A DNA stretch of 64,000 bases, from positions 56,762,829-56,826,828 of the forward strand of contig OW028573.1 in the NCBI GenBank assembly GCA_932294295.1, given 5' to 3'. This document shows positions 10,358-21,703 of the stretch, piece by piece. The notes below the pieces were generated by a model that saw only the letters and a program-made list of their open reading frames with translations, searched no databases and had not been told where the DNA came from. Made by a program: the position numbers and the translations under genes. Every line of letters begins with the position of its first letter. Positions within the stretch are counted from its first letter, which is position 1. The stretch comes from Alitta virens. Its lineage: Eukaryota; Annelida; Polychaeta; Phyllodocida; Nereididae.

Positions 10358-11475
10358 GTCCTATTTGGTGAATGTGTGGTTGTCACCATTCGTGTCAAGA
10401 TGCATTAACACCTGTAGTCTACTAATCCAAGGTTTGATGGAGTTTAACAAATTCCCTGGTAAAGTAATCCAACACTGAATGAAGAAATAAGAGCATTTTG
10501 CTTGTGTGGCAGGCACAGTTTAAGGTTGTTTTCAATAGAAGCTGATTTAAGGAGGGTAAAATGGGTGCCCTCCACAGGAAACCCAAAGGACCTCATATGT
10601 GTTGTTCTCATGGCAAAAGGCCATCACGGTCTGTCATGAGGACCCCTGTGCCTGCAGTGGCACCAAGGCTGCGCCCTAAACTCGGTAGGAAGGCTAGATT
10701 TACACTGATTGCCCTGTCGCCAGCCGTCTTTTATCGCACCTTGACGAGCAACCATTGCTCAACGAGGCTGATGGGGGCTTCGGGGGATATTTTCTGCTCA
10801 TAATGAGTAATCTGGGCAGAAGGGGGCAAGCACCCTGCCCTTTGATTATCTGCAAAGATGGCAAGTGTAGTGGTCCTTGCTGGAGATGTACAGCCAACTC
10901 CTTGCTACACAAGATGCCCTTCGATTTGCTAAGAGAGTTGTAAACCCTCCCTGATGCCCTTTATGCCCTTTTGACGCTCCCCTGGCGTCTTCATGACGTA
11001 GTTCACGACGTGCCACGTGCTGCTCCGTGTCCCAGATGTCGTACTGCAGTGTCAGTTCATGTGTCATGCTGTGTGACAGACAATGTGGCTCGCTCTGTCT
11101 ATGTATGACATGCAGTGCACTTACGGGTCATGTAAACACCTGAGAGTACTAGAAAAGTACTACGAAAGTACTAGAAAAGTACTGCCAAGTTTAAATAGCT
11201 TGCGGCAGCACAGAAATATATACTTGAAACCATGGATACACCACTGTTGCCAAAACAGCAAAGAACATAAGCAAAACAAGAGAAATAGGATATGCAAAGA
11301 CCGAAATAACAAACGTAATTTGTTTGGCTGTGGGATAACTTAGTCATCATTTTCCTGCAACTACAATTTCCTTGCTCGGACGTGTGCTCCTATTATGGAT
11401 CACAGATATCCACAGATTGTCCTGTCTAATCTAATGTTAACAAGATGAATGGGTCGGTCATCTCCCTGAGGACAA

Positions 11476-11511
11476 TGGTCAAGCCGTGGTCAGCTGTGGT
11501 CGCAGTGGTCA
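11476..11511. promoter_or_regulatory. TGGTCA-type motifs at about 10-bp spacing
   Basis: TGGTC occurs at 11476, 11487, 11497 and 11506, and three of the four are TGGTCA. A similar array, sharing the string TGGTCAGCTGTGGTC, occurs at 54310-54336. Confidence 0.25.
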
Positions 11512-13110
11512 GCGCATACAGAGGCATTGTGACCTGCCTGGGGGCATCCTGGCTGAAATGAAGACACAAACGACCGCAATTGTGACATGGAGACAGATCG
11601 TCTTCATAATAGGCCGAGAGGGGAGCACCCTGGGCAGGTCATGGCTCCCTTGCTAATATTGCAGCATCCCCAGGTTTACAAATAATGTAAATGTTGCATG
11701 CGTTACTCAACACCTGGCTTCTATTTACCAGAGTTGTTTACGCTTTGACCGGGTGATATTCAACGCAGCTTTAGCTAACATGACCTCTCATTGCTGAACA
11801 TCTGGTCGGGCTTTAATTACCTCTATCATTGCTATTGTTTTAGTCATGTTATTGCCTGCCAATCTACCCCTAGATTTTCTCTATCAAAGCAATGAGTCAC
11901 ATTCGCCCCATTGCAGCACTTAATCATTTCTTTCCACGAAGTCGCCCAAGCAAGATGGGCATAAGGCATGTCCAAACTCCTTCCACCCTGCATGCCCATG
12001 CCCACACCCCCTGCCCACAAGCAGTGAACCCAGACTCAGCGGGATCTCATTAAGCTGCGGGGCTTTTGCAGGAGACCGGGTACATGAGCATTGTCCGTGG
12101 AGAATTGCAGCCAATTGCTCTATCCGTTTGATATCGCAAATCAATGGAAACCAACTTAAGGCAATTACAGAGAGCAGACAGGCAAATGAGTGGTGCAGGG
12201 CCCACTTTGCTGTCTAAAGTGTCAGTGCAGACAGCAGCACATGGCTCAGGCAGCACTGCTCTGGGCCCCTTCCCCCCTGACTTGTGTGCAGACCAGGCCA
12301 GACCAGGCCAGACTATCGAGCGCTACCTGCCAACCCAAGCCCCAAACAGGGCCCATTGTTGACCCCTGATCAATCCTCTGCCAACGCAGCGACACCATCT
12401 GTTTTCTATCCGCATCTTCTCACGGAATCTGAAAAAAGTACCAGTGACACAGTGTCATCCCGGGTGACCCCCGTGACTTCTGGCTCCGCTAAAGTCATGC
12501 ATATTTCATAGCCATCTCTATATTGACCGGGCTCTTCTTTGTTATGATATACAATGTGAGGCAGCAATGACACCGGCCTGGCTTTTTTAAGATGCCCATC
12601 ACTAGCACAAAGCAGCACACACCCTGCATCCATTCAGCTGGGCCGCCACTGGCCCACCAGGCTACAGTGCATTAATCTTGGCCCATATTAATATGGAATT
12701 TGCATTATACAAAGCTGGTCTGACCAAAGAAGTCATATAGGGAAGCTCTGTAGCTGGCCATACGAATGTAGTAACACGAGCCATATGGGCGCAATGATGA
12801 CATTGAGGGGGCTTGCTGCATTGCAATACCTTATAAAGGACAGTGTTTCGGCAATATGCTGCAGTGTGTCATGGACAGGCTGTTTTATGAGATTGGGAGT
12901 CTGGGGACTGCAGTGGCAGGGGAGGAGGGCAGGATCTACTCCAACTAAGCCTGTTTATTAAGTCATGAGAAGGTCGACCCAGGAGTTGAGATCCTTTTAT
13001 GTGTCATGGCTGCATCCAGCACCTGCCGCAATGCCCTGAGCTGAAACCTCAAGTGAGAAGGATATCCTTACTTCCTCTGTCTTCTGATGACCTCTAAGAA
13101 GGTCGCCAGA

Positions 13111-13134
13111 AGGTCAAGAGAAGGTCAAAGGTCA
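13111..13134 (+). promoter_or_regulatory. Nuclear-receptor half-site array (DR5 plus DR1)
   Basis: Three perfect AGGTCA hexamers at 13111, 13122 and 13129 give a DR5 (spacer agaga) followed by a DR1 (spacer a). DR1 and DR5 are the arrangements used by RXR/HNF4/COUP-TF and RAR-RXR type dimers. It lies 8.5 kb upstream of gene B. Confidence 0.45.
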
Positions 13135-16059
13135 GCTGCTCCTTCGCACCTCTTCCACACGCTGTCATGTGACTGTCTGGTAGCGTCTTGGCTCCAGAAA
13201 TGTCCCTCAAAAGATGTCATTCACAATGTGACCATTCACGGGCAGGCCCTAGCGTGTGCTCATGACATTATTAGTGCGTGACCTGTCATTACAAGCCTCA
13301 ATTTTAATAACCAAACACAATCGAATTGCCGAATTTAATCAGTGAAGATTATTGTAAAGATAATTACTCCCGAGTAACAAATGGCCTGAATGCTGCAAGT
13401 GCAATGCCAATTGAAAGGTCATCGAGGCAATACCTCGAAGCAAATTAGCCTCTCATTGTTGACATTTGGAATGAACTGTTACTACAATCATAGGCAAGGC
13501 AATTAACATTTACTATTCATTTGGAGTCAGTCGCACACTGAATGGGGAATCTTGTGCTGCAGACTGAGATGAAACTGCCTAACTATTTTGGCAAGCGAAT
13601 CGTCCTGTAGTAAGTGTATTACATTTCAAGAACAAATCACAAACATGGACTTAATGGAATAAAACTATTATGTTCCGTGTGACACTCGATCATTTAATTC
13701 ACTTAGGGAATAGAATCAGCGCAACATGGCGTTGAGCAGTGTTGAGCCCGGAGAAAAAAGACAAAAAGATCGTTATTTAAATTTGAAAAACAAGATTTGT
13801 TTGCCTTGGGTGGCAACGACAGAGAGACAAAATGTCGTTTGAAATTTAACAGTTGCCAGGGAATTGCAAGGAAAACATGTTTGGGTCCATTTGATAAAAC
13901 GGTTGCCATGGCAAATGGGATGTCAGCAGCGCTTTCAAAAAGCGCATATCAAATTGTTTTAGAATGAGCTGAGCCCTGATGGGCTTGACGGAGCCTGGCG
14001 AAGCGTGGTGGTGGGGAAAGTGGGCGTGCAACATGGAAACATCAAGTTTGTTGCCTCAGCGGTGTCACTGCATGTATGTGGCAGTGTTCAGCTATTAGTC
14101 TAATTGGACAAAGCTATTTAGGGAATGAGTTGTATCAATCTGAGCGTGGATGTATCTATCACCTGCGATATAGGGTCCCTTCAGAGCGGCGCCAATCCTT
14201 TGAATTTGCCCGAGTTGTCCGCTTGTCTTGCCCTGCCTCCCTAGGGACGATTTGGCGATTTAGCAGGACCGACATCTCGGTGGCTGTGTGCCCTACCGAC
14301 CCTAGGGAGCAGCCCTTGGCAAACCGACCAAGAGAATATCAAACAGTCTTTGTTTATGCGCTCCCCGCTGGCTCGTTGAGGCCTCAATGCTCTGTATTAA
14401 CGTTATGCAAAATTCACAGCCATGATGGATAGAGTCTCCCGGACCCTACTCTTGTAATCTATCCCAGCCAGAAAAGCTTACCCTATACTGCGTGCGCAAT
14501 ATATGCCACAGGAACTTCCTTCTTATGCATCAATAAAAGGATAAAACGCGAGAGAAAAAGTAGCAGAGGAATTGTGGCATAACAGCATTCAGTGCACATA
14601 CACAAAGCAGCAAATGCATTTGACCTGACCAAATCCCTTTTGCCTTCAGACATTTATATTGATTTGTTCTTTGAGCTGTGGTCTTAAGATCTTCCAAATA
14701 ACAAGGTGCGCAGCCAGAATTGGATTCAGAGGCAAAGATAATGATGGGCAACCTTGCCACGTGTGTACTGGCATTATGGCACAGTCTGCACAGCTTTAAT
14801 TATTTCCCTTCCTTTATAGTCTTGTTCATACTTTGGAATCATTCCGCTTCAGTTGTTTCCTCTCCTCAGTGGATCCATAAAAGGTCAGGTTCACAAAGTA
14901 ACATGCTGTCTACATGCAACCAAACTCAGACATAAAGATCCCTGATGATTATATGAATGTGCCTAGCAAGGCAGGGCATACAGTATATTGCAGAAGCACC
15001 TGGCTATTTGACAAGAGAACAATACAAAGTACAAGGCACTGCAGAGAAAAACCATTGATCACATAGTCGTAATCTCTCAATTCATTGTGTTTACATTACT
15101 CATGTATTTACAATCACATTAGTGACACCTACAATCTTTCAATCCAACCATGACCCCACATTGATGTTCCTATAACAGATTCTCTTTGTTCGTTCAATTG
15201 AATGTATTGAAGCAATGCAGCATGAAGGCTAATACACGGGTGATTTGTTGCTGGAGATTCTTTCTTTTGTACCATACAAACAGCTGTAGAAAAATAAACT
15301 TTTGTTTTTCAGTGTTGAAGCAAATTCGTCATGGCATGTCTGCAAGGCTAATTAGAATCAGTGAAGATGAGTGAGAAGGTCAAAATTAACTCAATGCATC
15401 ACTTGGAGCCTGCTTGTACTTTGGCCTTACTGCAATATCTCTTAAATACTCGAATGAAAGGAAAACGATTAAACTGCCATCTTTCCAATTTCATGCTTTG
15501 TTCAAGTCATTACGAAGTTCCAACACGATCTGTTTACTTTTCTCCATATGTGATTGTGAAGGGTAAACAGACAAGATGCGGCTGCTGCTGCTGCAGAATC
15601 CAGCATCACGAGATGCCTGGGATGATACAGAGAGGATGCGGGATGATACTGTGAATGATGCAGTGCACCGAGGACAACCTTTTCAGGGGCGTCAACCCCA
15701 TCCTCCAGCAATTAGCCTTACAAGGATCCGCATCCCTGGTGATGGAAACAATCCAGCCTCTGCAACCACATCACTTGGAGATGCTGCTTCCTTCCTTTTG
15801 CTCCAGACCACGTAGTTTGTGCTACTCTTGCTGGAGATGTTACAGAAAATTGCACTGGATCATGAGAATTGCACTGTGGATTGGACAGAATACACTGACA
15901 ATGTCACCAATCTAGTAGAACTACAGACATGATTACTATTCCCGCAAGAATGGCTTAGGTTTATTCAGAGCTAAAATCAACACTCAATGCACTTTAGTTG
16001 CTGCTTTTACAAATAAATACTTAATATGTATCTATTTTGATCATATAACTATATGTGTA

Positions 16060-16330
16060 CAGTTAGTTTCATAAAATACTGTCGACTCTACACAGCTGAA
16101 GCAACCTATTCCTGGCTGTAGCTATAACTGACTAAAGCCAGCCGCTTCTGTCTACTCCTAACTTATAGTCGGCTTACTAAAAAAATATGAACCTTGGCAA
16201 ATATTAGAAATTTAACTTATATATATTAAATATGTACTTTAGATCCGGCTTTGAGTAGCCAGCTATAGTCAGTCAGTTCTGTTTAGTGGCAGGTAGCATC
16301 ATATAGCAGAAATTTTAATTAAACTAACTG
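16060..16330 (-). mobile_element. MITE copy 1 (Tc1/mariner-like ends)
   Basis: Ends CAGTTAGTTT and AAACTAACTG are exact inverted repeats of 10 bp. The 271-bp element has no coding capacity and matches the copies at 34815 and 59942 in inverted orientation (shared stretch around the AGAAGCGG/CCGCTTCT region). TA flanks the left end and TT the right. Confidence 0.7.
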
Positions 16331-16757
16331 TTTTCTGGGCATATATGACTGCATATGTAACATTGACTGAATTAAAACATATATCATTAAAATCTAGAAA
16401 GAATTAAGATGTTATAACCTATTTTAACGCGACAAAAAAAAATCAAAATAGTTACAAACCAAAACAGCTCAATGAACAAAGGTTTACAAGCAGAAATCTC
16501 AAGGGAAGACTTCCCCATCTGAAATCTCATAAGTGCATCCTATGAATCTCTATAGAATAGGCAGAATTTGTTTTTAGGGACCAATATTTCCATAAAGAGC
16601 ATCTCTCCTTTTGTGTCGTTTTATAATTCTTTTGTATGGCTCGCTTTCTTTATATTTTCCCTTTGTGATGAATTTAAGCAAGATTCCCCCAAGGGCTCCA
16701 CGCCAATTATCACATATTCAAAGGAAAAAAGTAAATACACATCATGTTATTAGCATC

Positions 16758-16806
16758 ATGATCAGCAGCAGCATCAGCAGCAGCAGCATCAGCATCAGCA
16801 GCAGCG
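16758..16806. repeat. CAG/CAT microsatellite
   Basis: Interrupted CAG repeats with CAT units. Confidence 0.85.
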
Positions 16807-18229
16807 TATCATGATGGTTTCATCGCATCGCTTTTAATTCTGGCCGGCTGTTCATCATTGCCCTGGCTGTTCCATGTTGTAGCGTTAATGTCCTGTCAGG
16901 GCTGCCCGCCCCACTACAAAGCCAGAGATTGGCTCAGCATCCTTGATGGGATTATTGGTCATCTCATGAAGCGGCCTCCCAGTTATCTCCAGTAATTTCT
17001 CCATCCCTTGCCTGTCCCATCTATCATCCAGACCTCTGCTTTGTTGTCGTACATTCTGCTCCAACCGTTTACTAACCTCTTCCTTTCTAGGCCTTTTGTG
17101 TCTGCTGAATAAAAAGCCTTGGCATAAATTGAATACTTATATTACTCCTACCCTGTGGCTCAAACTTTGCTAAGTATTTCTTCCCATAATTAATAACTCC
17201 TGATCTTTGGGTGCATTTATCAATTTATATCCCACACCCTTATTGCATGTTTCAGTATTGACCTTTATACTATGCTTCACTGTTTAGTCTATGGTCAAAG
17301 TGACAAATGACCAAGAAGAAGAAGAATATGAAGAAGTAGAACTTATTAACACAGGTCGAGTTAACCAAGTCTCTTTTAGTCCAAGCAACTTACTTTAGAC
17401 TCCAACTTTTGACATTTTGACTGCATCTTGAATAACTGAAACCAAACAGGTTAGTCAGATTTCTAGGTCATAACTGACTAAAAACCCCTTATTGTCAGAT
17501 AAAGTTAGCTTTTCAAAATGTCTAATGTCTTATTGTAAAGGATTTCAGAGTAATGCTCCGACTGAGCCATTGAATTAACTTTCTTCTTGTTGTTGAATAA
17601 AAATAAGGCGAAAAGAAGCCTGCTCCAAAAGATGTTTAAAAGATTCCCTCACCATACAAATGGTTCCTCTGCCAAAAGATAGCATCATTCATGGGCAAAC
17701 TTCGTGGAATAAATTGCAACATGAAAAACTGGAATATCTCTACCTGTCAAGATCTCCAAGGCCAAAAATGATTTGCGAGAGACGACTGAAGACACCGCAT
17801 GTCTAGCATCAGACATTTGTGATTCGTCCATTGAACCAAAAGACAGTTCAACTCCCTACAAGAACTCATCAGTCCGCCTGGTGCCATCCTTGCTTTCACA
17901 AGACTGCCCGCTTTGCTGTTTGGATTCACTTGGACCAGTGCCTGCATGGATACCTCTCAAAGAAATGTACTGGGTAATTTGGATTCAATAGAATTACATT
18001 CAGAAAAATACACCTGTTTCACCCCAGTACTGTTGGCCTGAAAGTCACTTGCAGAAGAAATGAAATGATGAGATTCTGAGGCCACACTTTAATACAAATT
18101 ACATTAATAGGAGGGTAGTAGGTACTTGTATAGTCGCCTAAGCATAGACGCTAAGATCAAAGCACGGGCTAATTGACACAGGAAGATATCCGACTATGAT
18201 TTACCCTGTAGCTCATTAAATGAAAGAAT

Positions 18230-18290
18230 TGAGCCTGGGACCTTCATAGGAACTAGCTGTCGCCATAGCCACTAGGACAAAAAAAAAAGT
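18230..18290 (-). mobile_element. tRNA-derived SINE head
   Basis: On the - strand, GTCCTAGTGGCTATGG (A-box-like) is followed about 30 nt later by GGTCCCAGGCTCAATTC (B-box-like). No complete tRNA cloverleaf or 3' tail was defined. Confidence 0.35.
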
Positions 18291-19079
18291 CACCACTTCG
18301 GAAAGTGACTTTGTACATTACATTGTAGAAAATAGTGATCTGAGATAATTGCATTTGATGTAAATAATACAGTGTATATAAATAACAGAAAATACAAGCA
18401 AACGGAAAACAGGTGTCAATAATGGCAATGCGCCAATACAGGAAGTTTATGATACGAATTTTCACAGCTTACAACTCTTGTTAAACATACATTGTTGGAC
18501 GTAAAGGTCATAATTAATTTGCTTTACCTTTGTTAAATCATCTATTCAGCCTTGGGTGTCAGACATTTTGAAATCACCGGATGGCTTTAAAAACAAACAA
18601 TGTTCGTGCTGGTTTAATTTCTAATTTCCATTTTGCTGAATAAAAATCATTTTCCTTGAACAAAATCCAGGCATATGATCTGCATGAATTAAGAGACAGC
18701 CAATTTACCAGCATTCATGAGAACAAGATTGAGAAGTTTGACAGCCGTCACGCAATATTTAGATTGTAAGCGTCAACCAAAATCATGATGCTTGGCAAAG
18801 AAATTTGTTAGGTTACAGACAATGAAAGCTATCCATTTTTAGCCCAGATCCAAATAATTTGAAACAAGAAACTCTGAGTATAGGTTTTAAAGCCTAAAGT
18901 TACAGCCGAATTCACAAAATAATGACACAAAATTAATTTCAACAGTTTATTTATGTTTTCATACACATTAAGCCTTGCACTGATCCTCCCCGCTTTGTAT
19001 CAGCTGCCAATTATGGCCCGTATAACAAATCCGCATTTTATAGGGCTCAATTACGCAAGTCCGCATCAGCAGCCTCTAC

Positions 19080-19105
19080 AGCAGCAGCAACAGCAGCAGC
19101 AGCAT
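19080..19105. repeat. CAG/CAA microsatellite
   Basis: Interrupted CAG repeats. The short Gln-rich frame across it is repeat-driven. Confidence 0.8.
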
Positions 19106-20994
19106 GCCAGATTGATGCAAAGTGATGCAGATGAAAACTTAGAAGATGAGCTCAAAAGCCAGACAACTGCCTAACACATTTCTTCATAATCAAGCATTCC
19201 ATTAGAAATGCATTACCCTTTAAATACCAAACAAGATCTTCTGTTTTTCCCATTACTCATCCAATTACATGCAGGATTAAATGATACCTGATGAATTAAA
19301 TATGAAACTGCGCTGCTTTGGTCTTTTTTCTTCTCTTTTTTTTCGGTTTGTCAGGTTTCTTTGCTATTGTTGAAAAAGGCAGAACGAACTTAAAAAGGGA
19401 TGCCAAAATTATCGAAGTCATAGATCGGTTAGAGAAAATGCTCATAAAATAAACATGCATCCCCAATGCTGACACTGGTAATGGCATTAAATATTCCATT
19501 TATAGATCTGTGGTCATGACAAGCTGTGTCCCAGACCTTCTGTGAGAATTTAGCATCTGGAGAATTTGCTATTGTAGTACATTGCTAGTGATGAATGTAT
19601 CTGTTTTCTCATGCAGTTCCAGGGCACAGTGGCCTACATTGTACTTTACAACAAGAGAGATATAGCCTAGGCACATTTTACTGACTTGAAAATTTAAATT
19701 TTAAGAGTATATGCTCTCTAGTGAGGTGACTGTAGGGTGATATTTAACCCTGTAACAAGTACCTGGTTTCCAGCAACATTACCCTCGGCTTAAAATAGCA
19801 ATACCACCATAGAATTGTTTTTGTTGCAGACAATCTGCAATGTTGGAGTGTAACAGTTAATGCACTGCATTTTTCCGTTTTGGTGAAGTTGCATCAAGGA
19901 CACAGAAATGTAAAGCCCAATTGCATCTAAAAATAGTCAAATATACAATGCATATTAGGTCAGTGTCATATTGTATTCTGATTCATTACTCTATGTATTC
20001 ATGCTATAGGACCACAAGTGTGAGAACCTTTTTTAGGAGTGCTTTGAGAAAGATCATCAAGCAGGGAATTGTTTATTGTGAGTTTCAACATTTATATAAT
20101 AGTTCTTTGGCAGTGCATAATTACTGTCCAATATTTATTGCTTTATTGTTTAATTTCTTTTAGATTCACCTTGTCAGTTTTTATGAGTGAGTAAACTTTG
20201 CTTCTACACTAAAACGGTGTATTTCGTTTATTGACTAGTCTCGCCCTCCTCAACAGTTTTAGTAAGGTACTGTAAATCTAATCAACCTGCAGCATCATGG
20301 TTACTGTAAATCTCCAGTTGAAGTGCCCAAAACTGGTAATCTCTGTTAAAAAAAATACATGCCAAGACCCAACAATTAGATAAAAAGCTGTTTACGGTAA
20401 GCCAATATACACTGCATGTATATGAACTAAATATTACAGAAAGATGCTGTGCCACTTTGTTGCCAGAAAATTACCATAAAATCTATAGGAATTCTGTCAT
20501 AGTGATACATTGTATCTTTATAAAAAAACTTTCTCGAAGATCATGCCCCATTTGCAACAGCCTTAAATCAGTGAGTATCGGAGCAGACTTCCCCTAATAC
20601 CCTTTAATAGGCACAATGCACTGGCACCTTCACCCTGCAAAGAATGAATCTGTTCTTCCACTCAGAGAGTCTCCTGGTGTGAGATGAATTTGTAAAGGGC
20701 CCTCTTTGCTACAATGCAATTGGTGCAGCTGAAATAGACATCTTCTGTTGGCTTAATACTGGGGAGCAGGCAATGATTTTTTTCCTCCCTTTTGTCAGCG
20801 CTAATTCCGACAGGATCTATTTGGTCATGCCGCCTGTTTTATGGATTCTGGCACTGCAGGTTGGGGTACAGACGATTGCACAAAGTTTGCTGCAGTCCCC
20901 GACCGGCCGTTTGTCACCTCCGCCGGATTAGGTGAATTTTGTCTGCAGTCCTGGGCTGGGAGGACGTGATGCTCTTTGTAGCAGTTGGAGAAAC

Positions 20995-21033
20995 AGCAAC
21001 AGCAGCAGCAACAGTAGCAGCAGCAGCAGCAAC
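20995..21033. repeat. CAG/CAA microsatellite near gene B promoter
   Basis: About twelve CAG, CAA and TAG units. The poly-Cys frame on the - strand is caused by this repeat. Confidence 0.85.
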
Positions 21034-21174
21034 TGTACCCCATGCTCCAGGATGGCCAAACGCTCTCAGAATGCCAATCAAGCGACCATAGCTCCACCTC
21101 TGACTTATTAACACAATCAGCCGTTATAATCGTGTTTGGCCTGAATATTATTGCAGGTAATACAATCAATGTAG

Positions 21175-21183
21175 AGGGGGCGC
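21175..21183 (+). promoter_or_regulatory. CTCF-like core upstream of gene B
   Basis: AGGGGGCGC fits the bilaterian CTCF core AGRKGGCGC. It lies about 440 bp before the gene B ATG in a locally GC-rich stretch. Confidence 0.35.
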
Positions 21184-21390
21184 CACTGCTGCGACGCCAC
21201 CTGGTGGCCTGTTGGAGACGCGCGCAGCTAGGCGCCACGATTGGGGCTCACGCGTTAGTCGGATGAATGAGAAGACAAGGCCTCTGCCTCCTGTTTCAGT
21301 CTCCCTGCTTCAGCCTCACTTCACCCATGGCACCATCCCAGAGCAGGACACGGCTTTGAGAAATTGCTACAGCTATCTGTTCCTTCCGAG

Positions 21391-21399
21391 TATAATAAG
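21391..21399 (+). promoter_or_regulatory. Gene B candidate TATA box
   Basis: TATAATAAG lies about 30 nt upstream of an initiator-like ctatcacac at 21421 and about 220 nt before the gene B ATG. A GC-rich stretch with a CTCF-like core lies just upstream (21175-21260). No transcript start data exist, so this is a sequence-only guess. Confidence 0.3.
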
Positions 21400-21420
21400 G
21401 CTACTCGTGGGACCACCGTT

Positions 21421-21618
21421 CTATCACACAACTTAAGTGTTTCTGAGATTACTTTTGAGTGATTTTGGAGTCAAATGTGGACACTTTTATACTTTGGATA
21501 AAGTTACAAAGGTTACGGATAACTCATGAACTAATCGTATCTTCGCTGATTACCTGTGCTCCTTAACACCTGTGGCTGTTACATCAAAGTTCAAGCTCAT
21601 CATCTCACCGACCTCAAG
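21421..21618 (+). other. Gene B putative 5'UTR with two short upstream ORFs
   Basis: If transcription starts near 21421 and the leader is unspliced, it holds two upstream ATGs. One is a 9-codon frame (21475-21501, stop included) and the other a minimal ATG-AAC-TAA (21526-21534). Both end before the main ATG, which sits in a favourable context (A at -3: tcaagATGc). Confidence 0.35.
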
Positions 21619-21703
21619 ATGCACAGTCACCTCTGCTCGAGCCTCCTGGCAGTCCTCATCCTGGCCACAGATGGCAACTCTCAGCATCCGCAGCCGGCTC
21701 CAG
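21619..21703 (+). CDS. Gene B exon 1: signal peptide
   Basis: ATG (21619) is followed by MHSHLCSSLLAVLILATDGN, a clear hydrophobic secretion signal with likely cleavage near residues 17-21. Then comes a short Gln/Pro/His linker. The donor gtaagc is at 21704. Exon length 85 nt gives a phase-1 exit matching the phase-1 entry of the SUEL exon. The link across 25.5 kb rests on this phase match and on the need for a signal peptide, so it is less certain than the other joins. Confidence 0.65.

Larger units (their letters stand above)
9768..10375 (+). other. Gene A 3'UTR
   Basis: AT-rich, non-coding sequence follows the stop codon and extends to the distal polyadenylation signal plus about 20 nt. 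No other open frame of interest is seen. Confidence 0.6.
10376..21390. other. Intergenic region between gene A and gene B
   Basis: No convincing gene on either strand. It contains a DR5/DR1 half-site array (13111-13134), helically spaced TGGTCA (11476-11511), CAG-type microsatellites, a MITE (16060-16330) and a tRNA-like SINE head (about 18230-18290). Confidence 0.55.

Noticed and set aside
14076..14432. 118-aa frame on the + strand between the genes
   Set aside because: Composition and lack of motifs fit a chance frame; no flanking gene structure.
20825..21238. 137-aa Cys-rich frame on the - strand
   Set aside because: The Cys run comes from a CAG/CAA microsatellite. The rest has no domain and it overlaps the gene B promoter region.
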